A stretch of 9,100 nucleotides of DNA from Terrisporobacter sp. (GCA_029851945.1 JARKUZ010000020.1:1-9100), one strand, 5' to 3'. Counted from the stretch's first letter, positions 1 through 6,187 are shown. The notes: generated by a model not told the origin, from the letters alone. Numbers and translations: made by a program.

Positions 1-158
1 TATACTAAGCAATCTTCATTTAGATAATTTAAAATATTATTAGAAACCAATCTATCATAAAGTACTGCTGTACACTTTTCTAATACTTTAACAGCCTTAA
101 CTGTTAATAACTCTTCATCACCTGGTCCAGTTCCTATTATATAAGCTTTTCCATTCAT
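1..158 (-). CDS. cobA: Uroporphyrinogen-III C-methyltransferase, N-terminal part (cut by window edge)
   Basis: This is the first 52 codons of a gene that runs off the left edge. The translation starts MNGKAYIIGTGPGDEELLTV and continues with VLYDRLVSN. The glycine-rich GTGPGD near the N-terminus and the YDRLVS segment are hallmarks of the SUMT/tetrapyrrole methylase family, which uses S-adenosylmethionine to methylate uroporphyrinogen III at C2 and C7, giving precorrin-2. The ATG is chosen because the family signature begins only a few residues later; its ribosome binding site is weak (a GTAGG-like stretch about 8 bases upstream). It lies 43 bases after hemC on the same strand and is probably the fourth gene of the hemA operon. 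In clostridia this gene is often fused to hemD (uroporphyrinogen-III synthase); whether that is so here lies outside the window. Confidence 0.9.
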   Translation of the reverse strand, partial: MNGKAYIIGTGPGDEELLTVKAVKVLEKCTAVLYDRLVSNNILNYLNEDCLV

Positions 159-201
159 AATTAATGCCTACTTTCTTAATACTCGTTATATGCTTTCTTA
201 C

Positions 202-1074
202 TTAAGCTTTCAAAATTTTTTGAGCTAGTTTTTTACCTAATTCAACGTACTCTTCTTTATTTCCTAAAATATCTTTTTTTACTATTGTGCCATTAACTTC
301 ATAAGTTCCTACTATATATATATCATTTCCTTGAAGCCTTGCATATGCCCCAATTAAACTATGACAACCACCATTTAATTCCCTCATAAAGCTTCTTTCA
401 GCTTCTACTGCAACTCTTACATCTATATTATCTAAGCTTTCAAAATAATTATTATACTCACTATCTTTTAAACATTCTATTCCTAGTGCTCCTTGAGATA
501 CTGCTGGCACAAATATATCTGGATTTAAATAATCACTAATTATATCTTCCATACCTAATCTTTTTAATCCTGCAGCAGCTAATATAATTCCATCCATCCC
601 TTCACTTTTCATTTTTTCAAGCCTTGTGCCAACATTGCCTCTAATGGGAACGATATTTATATCTTCTCTTAAAGCTTTTAACTGAGCAGCTCTTCTTATA
701 CTACTAGTTCCTATTATTGCTCCCCTTCTTAAATCACTTAATGTTTCACCATTTTGACAGACAAGTACATCTCTTACATCTTCTCTCTCTGGCATTGCTA
801 TTAATTCAAATTCTTCTCCCATTTCATATGGAACATCTTTCATTGAATGTACAGCAGCATGTGCTCTCCCATCTAGTAAAGCTATTTCTATATCCTTTGT
901 AAATAAACCTTTACCACCTATTTTATCTAAAGTTACATCTAATCTCTTATCCCCTTCAGTTACTACTAATAACTTTTTGCTATCTATATTAACCTTATCC
1001 TTTAATAGCTTCATAACAGTTTCAGTTTGAGTTTGAGCTAATAAACTTTTTCTAGTTGCTAAAACTAATTCCAT
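202..1074 (-). CDS. hemC: Hydroxymethylbilane synthase (porphobilinogen deaminase)
   Basis: This 290-residue cytosolic enzyme polymerises four porphobilinogens into hydroxymethylbilane; about 290-320 residues is usual for the family. Visible motifs are ATRKSLLA near the N-terminus, [11 protein letters not shown] (53-63), HSMKD (76-80) with the catalytic Asp80, [11 protein letters not shown] (122-132), RGNVGTR (145-151) and the cofactor loop [11 protein letters not shown], in which Cys237 should carry the dipyrromethane cofactor. The loop is usually GGCxxPIGA, so Leu replaces the common Pro here. The ATG sits 3 bases after the stop codon of the preceding gene. Its AAAGGAA ribosome binding site lies inside the end of that gene, suggesting translational coupling. 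It is the third gene of the minus-strand operon. Confidence 0.97.
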   Translation of the reverse strand: MELVLATRKSLLAQTQTETVMKLLKDKVNIDSKKLLVVTEGDKRLDVTLDKIGGKGLFTKDIEIALLDGRAHAAVHSMKDVPYEMGEEFELIAMPEREDVRDVLVCQNGETLSDLRRGAIIGTSSIRRAAQLKALREDINIVPIRGNVGTRLEKMKSEGMDGIILAAAGLKRLGMEDIISDYLNPDIFVPAVSQGALGIECLKDSEYNNYFESLDNIDVRVAVEAERSFMRELNGGCHSLIGAYARLQGNDIYIVGTYEVNGTIVKKDILGNKEEYVELGKKLAQKILKA

Positions 1075-1077
1075 ATA

Positions 1078-1758
1078 TTATTCTTCCTTTCTTAATGATT
1101 TTATCTTCCTAACTAAATCTTCATCATAAAATAATTTAAATACTTCAAAAATTTTATTTTTATCATAAAAAAACTTACAATCACTAGAATTTATAAATTT
1201 TAATAAATCATCTTTAATTTTCTTATCTAAAAATAAGAAATTTCTTATTTCTCCTGTTAATCTTATATATTCATCAAATTCTTGCAAAGATTCAGTAATA
1301 GATTCTGCAACCATTACAGATCCTCTAGGGTTTCCCACTTTAGTATTAACTGCTACAGTAATGAATTTACTTTCTCTTGTAACAGGTATTACTCCCATTC
1401 CACTCTTAAATTTTGATGAGTTTATATAAATTTTACATAACTTTTCACAATCATATTTTATTTCATTAATTATAGTCTCATTATCAATAGCAATTATTAT
1501 TAAATGTTTATCTAATATAAAGTTCTTATTATAATTTCCCTTTATTAGCTTTACTTTATCCCGATCAAATTTATAGAAATCTTCTAAAAAATCTAATGCT
1601 AAAACTTCTATTTTACTACCTTTATTATAAAAGTTTCTTACTTTTATTAATGCACCTTGACCTGCCCCTACTACTCCAATTCTAAGCTTTTCTCCAAAAA
1701 GTGTTATAGGTGCATAACTTAATTCTCCATGAAGATTTGCTTTAGAATCTTCAAACAT
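1078..1758 (-). CDS. Divergent precorrin-2 dehydrogenase / siroheme synthase-like NAD(P)-binding protein
   Basis: This 226-residue protein has an N-terminal Rossmann fold: beta strand LRIGVVGAGQGA (25-36) with a GxGxxA dinucleotide loop, then KIEVLAL and HLIIIAIDN (85-93). The layout and the later PVTRESKFITVAVNT and GNPRGSVMVAESI segments follow the CysG N-terminal/Met8p/SirC family, which oxidises precorrin-2 to sirohydrochlorin with NAD+ and may insert iron. The residues where CysG has NVVD read INSS (112-115), so the family's functional Asp appears absent. The C-terminal part (about 165-226) is Lys/Asp-rich and not recognisable. The start overlaps hemA by 40 bases; it is supported by an AAGGA ribosome binding site about 13 bases upstream and by closeness to the Rossmann fold. 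Family membership is likely from fold and context; actual dehydrogenase activity is less sure. Confidence 0.75.
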   Translation of the reverse strand: MFEDSKANLHGELSYAPITLFGEKLRIGVVGAGQGALIKVRNFYNKGSKIEVLALDFLEDFYKFDRDKVKLIKGNYNKNFILDKHLIIIAIDNETIINEIKYDCEKLCKIYINSSKFKSGMGVIPVTRESKFITVAVNTKVGNPRGSVMVAESITESLQEFDEYIRLTGEIRNFLFLDKKIKDDLLKFINSSDCKFFYDKNKIFEVFKLFYDEDLVRKIKSLRKEE

Positions 1759-2921
1759 TCTTCTTCACGTCCTTTTAGCTTTTCTTCTTTTAATAATTTT
1801 ATAGCCCTATTTATATAATAGTCTGAGGTACTTTTTATTAAAGTTGTAGCTAAATCAACATCCCTCTTATCTTTACATTTATGTTCAAAAGATTTAACTC
1901 TACCTTCCACAACAGTATTACCTTTAGTTTTCATTTCATGTATATAATATGTAACCTCTCTAATATTTAGCCAATTTTTGTATTCATTTAAATATTTATC
2001 AACTAAAAACTTATACTCATTCATTTTTTCATTTCTTAACTTCTTATTATTATCATCTAATCTGCTTATAGTATCTATATCTAATAAAGTTACTCTTTTA
2101 TTTTCAGATAAACTTTCATCAATATCCCTAGGTAATGCCAAATCAATTAATATAATTTCTTTCCCTTGATTATTTATATAGTTATCTTTTATAACAATAT
2201 GTGGAGCTGATGTACAACTTATAACTGCATCTACATCATTAATAACTTCTTTATATTCATTAAAATCTAAGACTTCAACTCTTTCATCCTTTAAATCTGA
2301 TGCCTTTGACTTATTTCTTACAACAATAAATACTTTGTTAAACTTATTACCTAATGCATATTTAACTACTAAGTTACCTATTGTTCCATATCCTAATACC
2401 ATAACACTCCTTGCACCAAACTCTTGAACTTTATTTACTGCAATTGATGATGCTGATACTGGTATTTCATATAATTTACTTTCTGTTCTAAACTTTTTAC
2501 CACAACTTATGGCTTCTTCAAATAACCTTAAAAGTTTTGTATGTATAGCCTTATGTTCTAAACTCAATTCATATGCTAATTTAACTTGACCTAATATTTG
2601 ATCCTCTCCTAATATCTTAGAATGAAAACCACAAACTACTTCTAATAAATGCTTAGCTACATCTGCTCCTTGAAGATAAAAAGTATACTCTAAAAGTGAA
2701 ATATCCCAATCTAATACTTCGAATATCTTTCTTATTTCATCTTCATTTCCTAAGCAATTTGAAAGATAAATTTCTGTTCTATTACATGTACTTATTATTA
2801 CTACTTCTTCATATACTTTTTTTAACTCTTTTATTGCCTTTGATTGCCTACTTAATGTAATAGCTAGCCTTTCTCTTGTTTTTATATCAACATTTTTTCT
2901 TATTCCTATAAGACCTAACAC
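1719..2921 (-). CDS. hemA: Glutamyl-tRNA reductase
   Basis: This 400-residue enzyme reduces glutamyl-tRNA(Glu) to glutamate-1-semialdehyde with NADPH, the first step of the C5 route to tetrapyrroles. Motifs in order are TRERLA (15-20), STCNRTEIY (44-52) with catalytic Cys46, GEDQILGQVK (105-114), SCGKKFRTES (139-148), the NADPH-binding VLGYGTIG (175-182), SCTSAPH (235-241) and LIDLALPRDID (258-268). A helical, charged C-terminal dimerisation region follows. Length is typical of bacterial HemA. The start is GTG, preceded by GGTGA at about 2926-2930; the only nearby ATG (2932-2934) is out of frame and meets a stop after two codons. It is the first gene of the operon and is divergent from the LysR-type gene. 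Confidence 0.97.
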   Translation of the reverse strand: MLGLIGIRKNVDIKTRERLAITLSRQSKAIKELKKVYEEVVIISTCNRTEIYLSNCLGNEDEIRKIFEVLDWDISLLEYTFYLQGADVAKHLLEVVCGFHSKILGEDQILGQVKLAYELSLEHKAIHTKLLRLFEEAISCGKKFRTESKLYEIPVSASSIAVNKVQEFGARSVMVLGYGTIGNLVVKYALGNKFNKVFIVVRNKSKASDLKDERVEVLDFNEYKEVINDVDAVISCTSAPHIVIKDNYINNQGKEIILIDLALPRDIDESLSENKRVTLLDIDTISRLDDNNKKLRNEKMNEYKFLVDKYLNEYKNWLNIREVTYYIHEMKTKGNTVVEGRVKSFEHKCKDKRDVDLATTLIKSTSDYYINRAIKLLKEEKLKGREEECLKILKQIFMEN

Positions 2922-2974
2922 CTAATCACCGCATTTCTAAGATATGATTTTTATAATATACTGATTATCTTAAC

Positions 2975-3009
2975 AAAAAATTAAGAAAGCATTGCTCCTT
3001 AACTTTTTT
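2975..3009 (-). terminator. Terminator-like hairpin in the hemA leader
   Basis: Read on the minus strand, an A-tract and AGTTAAGGAGC pair with GCTTTCTTAATT and a T-tract around an AAT loop. This gives about 15 pairs, two of them G-U, with one bulged T. The 3' arm ends in six T's, as in an intrinsic terminator. It lies about 53 bases before the hemA GTG, with no minus-strand gene upstream of it. It would therefore act on the hemA leader (attenuation) or block plus-strand transcription. Structure is visible; function is inferred. Confidence 0.5.
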
Positions 3010-3187
3010 ATTATAATACTAAATAAAGCTTTAATCATTATTTTTACACTATTAAAATTTTTAATGATTAATATATATTTTTTTAATTTATATATAATTT
3101 CACCAATTTAATTAGTATCCTTTTCTTTTTTTCTACATTTTATTTGATATTTTTAACATTTGTAAATATATTTATATATATATATTT

Positions 3188-3214
3188 AATTATACTATTT
3201 ATTATAGTATAATT
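3188..3214. promoter_or_regulatory. Perfect inverted repeat with back-to-back -10 hexamers (candidate operator)
   Basis: The arms AATTATACTA (3188-3197) and TAGTATAATT (3205-3214) are exact reverse complements separated by 7 bases. Each arm contains a TATAAT: on the plus strand at 3208-3213 pointing to the LysR-type gene, and on the minus strand at 3189-3194 pointing to hemA. No convincing -35 hexamer accompanies either, and the surrounding sequence is so AT-rich that TATAAT matches are easily found by chance. A palindrome between divergent promoters is where LysR-type regulators usually bind. The operator role is inferred. Confidence 0.45.
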
Positions 3215-3313
3215 TATATTGAAATATAATTTCTCACTTATATAAATGATTATATATTTTTTATATACTTATAAATATTATTTTATTATATATTTATCAT
3301 TGGAGGTATTTAT

Positions 3314-4177
3314 ATGAATATAGAATCTTTGAGACTATTTCATAATGTAGCAACATTAAAAAGTATATCTAAAGTTGCTGCTGCTTCTCATATATCTCAG
3401 TCTGCCTTAAGTCAACAATTATCTAAAATGGAAGAAAATTTAGGTGTTACTGCCCTAATTAGAAGTAATAAAGGTGTTGAATTAACAGAAGAAGGAAAGA
3501 TAATAAATGATTATGCAACTGAAATATTATCTATCTACAATAGACTTATACAAGAATTAGATAAAATTAACTCTGAAAAAAATAGCTTAATTATTGAAAC
3601 AACCTGTTTATCAGGTTACTATATTTTATCTAAAATTTTATCTAAATCATCTGGAAAAACTAATAACTTTTTTTATGATATTAATTATCAAACTCATAAA
3701 AAAGTACATAGTAATTTAATTAATAATGTTTGTGATATTTCCATTACATCAACTAAATTAACTGATTCTGATTGTACTTCATATTTATTAGCTACTGATA
3801 AACTAGTTTGTGTTTGCAATTCATCATTTAAATCAAGCACTTTTAATAACTTACCTTTTTTATTGCTAAAGGATGATCTTAATATAGAACATAAAATTAA
3901 TGATTTTATTGATTTAAGTAATATAATACTAAAAACAGATTCACTTCATACTATTTTAAGTTGTTTACTAATAGGTCCATCTATAGCTATTTTGCCTAAA
4001 ATATGTGTTACAAATGAATTAAAACAAGGTATTTTAAAAGAAATATATATACCAGAATTAGATAATATTACTTATAACTTATATTTAACCCATAAAAATG
4101 ATATTAATAAAGTCATAAAAGGTAAACTATTAACATTAATTCGCAACTTTAAAATTCCATTTTCAATCGATAATTAA
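3314..4177 (+). CDS. LysR-type transcriptional regulator
   Basis: This 287-residue regulator has a typical LysR winged helix-turn-helix at residues 1-62: MNIESLRLFHNVATLKSISK, then the recognition region ISQSALSQQLSKMEENLG (27-44) and the wing GVELTEEG (54-61). A linker helix (about 63-88) leads to an effector domain that is poorly conserved at sight. That domain is rich in cysteine: Cys98, 140, 154, 166, 168, 217 and 231, including a CVC pair. The ATG is set by GGAGG at 3302-3306, 7 bases upstream. The gene is divergent from hemA and convergent with the FMN-binding lipoprotein gene. The natural first guess is control of its own gene and the hemA operon; the flavin genes nearby are a second possibility. 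The effector is unknown. Confidence 0.93.
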   Translation: MNIESLRLFHNVATLKSISKVAAASHISQSALSQQLSKMEENLGVTALIRSNKGVELTEEGKIINDYATEILSIYNRLIQELDKINSEKNSLIIETTCLSGYYILSKILSKSSGKTNNFFYDINYQTHKKVHSNLINNVCDISITSTKLTDSDCTSYLLATDKLVCVCNSSFKSSTFNNLPFLLLKDDLNIEHKINDFIDLSNIILKTDSLHTILSCLLIGPSIAILPKICVTNELKQGILKEIYIPELDNITYNLYLTHKNDINKVIKGKLLTLIRNFKIPFSIDN

Positions 4178-4203
4178 TTTTTTTCATAATTTATGATTAA
4201 TAT

Positions 4204-4242
4204 AAAAGCTATACTATTTATTTTTATTATAGTATAGCTTTT
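4204..4242 (+). terminator. Terminator hairpin after the LysR-type gene
   Basis: The arms AAAAGCTATACTA (4204-4216) and TAGTATAGCTTTT (4230-4242) are perfect reverse complements, 13 bp, with a 13-base T-rich loop. It begins 26 bases after the stop codon. The 3' arm ends in TTTT followed by AATAATTT, so it should work as an intrinsic terminator and could also act on the opposite strand. The core resembles the dyad upstream of the same gene. Confidence 0.8.
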
Positions 4243-4274
4243 AATAATTTAACTATTTATTACTTATAAAATAA

Positions 4275-4304
4275 AAGGTGAATTCATTAATTTGAATTCA
4301 CCTT
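4275..4304 (-). terminator. Terminator hairpin after the FMN-binding lipoprotein gene
   Basis: The arms AAGGTGAATTCA (4275-4286) and TGAATTCACCTT (4293-4304) form a perfect 12-bp stem with a 6-base loop. On the minus strand the stem is followed by TTTATTTTAT. It lies 35 bases beyond the stop codon of the lipoprotein gene. Together with 4204-4242 it separates two convergent transcripts. Confidence 0.85.
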
Positions 4305-4339
4305 CATAAAACTCTTCAATCTTAAATAATAAAATTTAA

Positions 4340-4804
4340 TTATTTAACTTGATCTAAAGCTTCTTGAACTGCATCAACATATCCTTTAACCTTTATTGAA
4401 ACACCTGATACTGCATCTGTGTGTCCTTCTTCATCAGTTATGTTGATTTTGCTTAAATCGAAATTATTGTTAGAAATTGCTTCTTCTAATAAATCGATTT
4501 GTTCATGCCATTTTTTACCGTTATTTTTCATGTCATATGCACCTGAAGCTGAAGCTTCTGACTTCATTGATCCGTCAGCATTTTTAGTATCTATATTTAC
4601 AGATACTGGAGTTCCATTTTCTAAAGTTAATTCTACAATTGTAGTATCTTCTTCACCTGGTATTTCAACTGTTTTTACAGTAGTATTTTCTTTAGATGCT
4701 GATTCTTTAGATGACTCTTCTGTATTGCTTCCTCCACATCCTACAAATAAAGTACTAACTACCATAGTAGCCGCTGCTAATGCAACTAGTTTTTTATTTA
4801 TCAT
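4340..4804 (-). CDS. FMN-binding-domain lipoprotein (PplA-like electron carrier)
   Basis: This 154-residue protein starts with a lipoprotein signal peptide (MINKK, a hydrophobic stretch, then FVGC with Cys23 as the lipidation site) and a Ser/Glu/Lys-rich linker (24-44). One extracytosolic FMN-binding domain fills about 45-154. The sequence HTDAVSGVSIKV near the C-terminus (128-139) fits the ApbE flavinylation motif, roughly D-x-x-S/T-G-A-T/S, making Ser136 the likely site of covalent FMN; the usual Ala is Val here. Listeria PplA has two such domains, this protein one. The ATG is set by AGGGGG about 8 bases upstream. The nearby ApbE gene would supply the FMN. The likely role is electron transfer at the outer face of the membrane. 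Confidence 0.85.
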   Translation of the reverse strand: MINKKLVALAAATMVVSTLFVGCGGSNTEESSKESASKENTTVKTVEIPGEEDTTIVELTLENGTPVSVNIDTKNADGSMKSEASASGAYDMKNNGKKWHEQIDLLEEAISNNNFDLSKINITDEEGHTDAVSGVSIKVKGYVDAVQEALDQVK

Positions 4805-4839
4805 TCGTTTATCCCCCTATTAATAAATAATTCGTATTT

Positions 4840-4868
4840 ATTCTACAATATTCTCTTTATAAAAGCAA
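4840..4868 (-). promoter_or_regulatory. Candidate sigma-A promoter of the FMN-binding lipoprotein gene
   Basis: On the minus strand TTGCTT (4863-4868) and TAGAAT (4840-4845) are separated by 17 bases, with TG directly before the -10. The -10 matches 5 of 6 consensus bases and the -35 matches TTG. Transcription would start about 30 bases before the ATG. It is found by eye in an AT-rich region, so moderate to low certainty. Confidence 0.4.
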
Positions 4869-5087
4869 TACTTTATTTTAAAAACCTTTACTTATTATTT
4901 TCCTAAAAATAACTTATTTTAATTGTCATTTTTTTATTTTTTAAGCTTATTTTTTTATTTTTTATTATATTTTATATTTTATTTTAAATTTTTTTTGAAT
5001 AATATTAATCAAAAATCAAAATTTTTTTATATTTTACAACCATTATATAACTTTTAAGTTAATTAATTGCAATTTTTCTCACAATTT

Positions 5088-5110
5088 TTGTTAAGTTTAT
5101 AACTTAACAA
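5088..5110. repeat. Perfect 10-bp inverted repeat with 3-base loop
   Basis: The arms TTGTTAAGTT (5088-5097) and AACTTAACAA (5101-5110) are exact reverse complements around TAT. It lies 67 bases past the stop codon of the HepS-I-like gene. On the plus strand it is followed by a modest T-rich stretch, on the minus strand by A-rich sequence, so it is not a convincing terminator for the minus-strand transcript. An operator is another possibility. Confidence 0.5.
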
Positions 5111-5176
5111 TTATATTTTCATTGCCTTTTTAAATATTAATTGTTAATTAATATACTAATTTATATCCAAATATAC

Positions 5177-5710
5177 CTAATTTCTAATAGTTTTTCTTCC
5201 TTTAAACTGAGGTAATTTTTTCAAATGTCTAACTACAATATTCCCTGTTAAACCTACAAATATCCCCGTTACTATTCCTGCCATAGATAATACTGGCAAA
5301 TATAACGTAACTCCTATATTTTTTACTATAAAAGATGCAACTACAAGTTGACCAATATTATGAAATACACCACCTGCAGCACTTACTCCAATAATTGAAA
5401 CTTTTTCTTTAAATAATTCCTTAAGTGCAATCATTATTAAAAAACTAAAAATAGACCCAACCAAACTAAACATAAAGGAAGATAAATTTCCACCAAAAAC
5501 TGTTGATAAAACATTTCTTAAAATTATTACTAAAAATGTTTCCTTATATCTATCTAATGTATATAATCCTATTACAATAATTATATTAGCTAGTCCTAAT
5601 TTTGCTCCTGGTGTTATAAAGGGAACTGGTATCATTCTTTCAAACAAAGACAGTACTAAAGCCTGTGCAACTAATAAAGATATATATACCATCTTACTTG
5701 TTTTCTTCAT
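5177..5710 (-). CDS. Gx transporter / heptaprenyl-diphosphate-synthase-component-I family membrane protein (EetB-like)
   Basis: This is a 177-residue integral membrane protein with about five to six hydrophobic segments. Family signs are the loop FITPGAKLGLANI (28-43), RNVLSTVFGGNLSSFMFSL (65-83) and GGVFHNIGQLVVA (113-125). Databases often call it 'heptaprenyl diphosphate synthase component I', but it has no DDxxD prenyl-synthase motif and looks more like an ECF-type S component. In Listeria the homologue next to the flavin electron-transfer genes is EetB. ATG at 5710 is chosen over a GTG at 5719, because AGGAG at 5719-5723 overlaps that GTG and is well placed (8 bases) for the ATG. It starts 11 bases after the stop codon of the NusG-II gene, so the two form an operon. 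Its exact job is unknown; it may place or pass on a redox cofactor. Confidence 0.85.
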   Translation of the reverse strand: MKKTSKMVYISLLVAQALVLSLFERMIPVPFITPGAKLGLANIIIVIGLYTLDRYKETFLVIILRNVLSTVFGGNLSSFMFSLVGSIFSFLIMIALKELFKEKVSIIGVSAAGGVFHNIGQLVVASFIVKNIGVTLYLPVLSMAGIVTGIFVGLTGNIVVRHLKKLPQFKGRKTIRN

Positions 5711-5721
5711 CTTAATCACTC

Positions 5722-6108
5722 CTAATGAGATAATATAACATCGTCATCATCTACAAAACTACCTTTTATCTCTACCATAACCTTGTTAGGTAAACAAACT
5801 AACGATTGTCCTACCCTAATTATTTTGCCTTGATAAATACATAAAGAATCTGGACAGTCAGCATCAATCATTTTTATAGTATCGCCCTTTATCATTATTT
5901 TATTTTCATGTCCATCTATATTTATATCAATAATATCCTCTCCTTTATGCGCTGATAGAGGAATCTTAGAATAAACTTTACCACCTACAGTTATTTCTGC
6001 ATAGGTCATATCATACTTATAACCCATGGCCATACCAAAAACTATTTCTGGAATAAATGAGATTATTATTAATACTATTATGATTACTATATCTAGTTTT
6101 TTAAACAA
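5722..6108 (-). CDS. NusG domain II-containing membrane-anchored protein (EetA-like)
   Basis: This 128-residue protein has one N-terminal membrane helix (about 5-26) and a small outward-facing beta domain. The signature is DADCPDSLCIYQG (82-94) and GQSLVCLPNKV (100-110), giving Cys85, Cys90 and Cys105. This is the known CPD..C..QG....GQS..CLPNK pattern of the NusG-II/DUF family next to Gx transporters; despite the name it is not a transcription factor. The C-terminus ends in an acidic DDDDV stretch. The start is TTG at 6108, supported by GGAGGTGA just upstream; the next in-frame ATG (Met26) would remove the anchor. It is the first gene of the pair with the EetB-like gene and divergent from apbE. 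The three cysteines could be redox or metal ligands (inference). Confidence 0.85.
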   Translation of the reverse strand: MFKKLDIVIIIVLIIISFIPEIVFGMAMGYKYDMTYAEITVGGKVYSKIPLSAHKGEDIIDINIDGHENKIMIKGDTIKMIDADCPDSLCIYQGKIIRVGQSLVCLPNKVMVEIKGSFVDDDDVILSH

Positions 6109-6110
6109 GA

Positions 6111-6120
6111 ACTCACCTCC
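6111..6120 (-). promoter_or_regulatory. Strong ribosome binding site that fixes a TTG start
   Basis: On the minus strand GGAGGTGAGT stands 7 bases (counted from GGAGG) before TTG at 6108. It is near-perfectly complementary to the 16S 3' end. It supports TTG initiation of the NusG-II gene, since no ATG follows until codon 26. Confidence 0.75.
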
Positions 6121-6187
6121 AAATTCTTAATTATAAGATATTAAATATTTTCACACATATTCAAGGATTATTATATACCTTCAAATC

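Larger units (their letters stand above)
2922..3313. other. AT-rich divergent intergenic region between hemA and the LysR-type gene
   Basis: These 392 bases carry no credible coding region. The region holds the hemA start signals on its left, a terminator-like hairpin (2975-3009), long A/T tracts, a perfect dyad (3188-3214) with outward-facing TATAAT hexamers, and the GGAGG site of the LysR-type gene on its right. I looked for cobalamin-riboswitch and T-box features because of the pathway downstream. No GC-rich conserved blocks of either kind are visible. Confidence 0.7.
4805..5176. other. Very AT-rich intergenic region upstream of the lipoprotein gene
   Basis: These 372 bases contain no credible gene. 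They are almost entirely A/T with long T runs on the plus strand. The region holds a candidate promoter for the lipoprotein gene (4840-4868) and two inverted repeats: arms TTGTTAAGTT/AACTTAACAA at 5088-5110 (3-base loop) and ATATTAATT/AATTAATAT at 5134-5154 (3-base loop). Neither repeat is followed by a T-tract on the minus strand, so read-through from the HepS-I-like gene into the lipoprotein gene is not excluded. Confidence 0.6.

Noticed and set aside
717..902. 61-codon plus-strand open frame inside hemC
   Set aside because: It is antisense to a clear hemC with intact motifs, has a composition typical of a shadow frame and shows no recognisable domain.
1978..2169. 63-codon plus-strand open frame inside hemA
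   Set aside because: Antisense shadow of hemA, rich in Ser/Leu/Phe as expected from the complementary AT-rich strand; no family resemblance.
3005..3020. TATAAT on the minus strand at 3010-3015 as the hemA promoter
   Set aside because: The -35 position is a weak match (ATGATT), and the transcript would start inside the hairpin arm. It remains possible but is no better than chance in this AT-rich stretch.
3160..3190. TATATA repeat tract as a microsatellite of note
   Set aside because: Short and irregular alternating T/A, ordinary for clostridial intergenic DNA.
2922..3313. Cobalamin riboswitch or T-box leader before hemA
   Set aside because: The pathway made it worth looking for, but the region lacks the GC-rich conserved blocks of either element. 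Only a simple hairpin is visible.
4419..4823. 134-codon plus-strand open frame over the lipoprotein gene
   Set aside because: It mirrors almost the whole FMN-binding lipoprotein gene. The minus-strand reading has a lipobox, a flavinylation motif and a strong ribosome binding site, while this frame has none.
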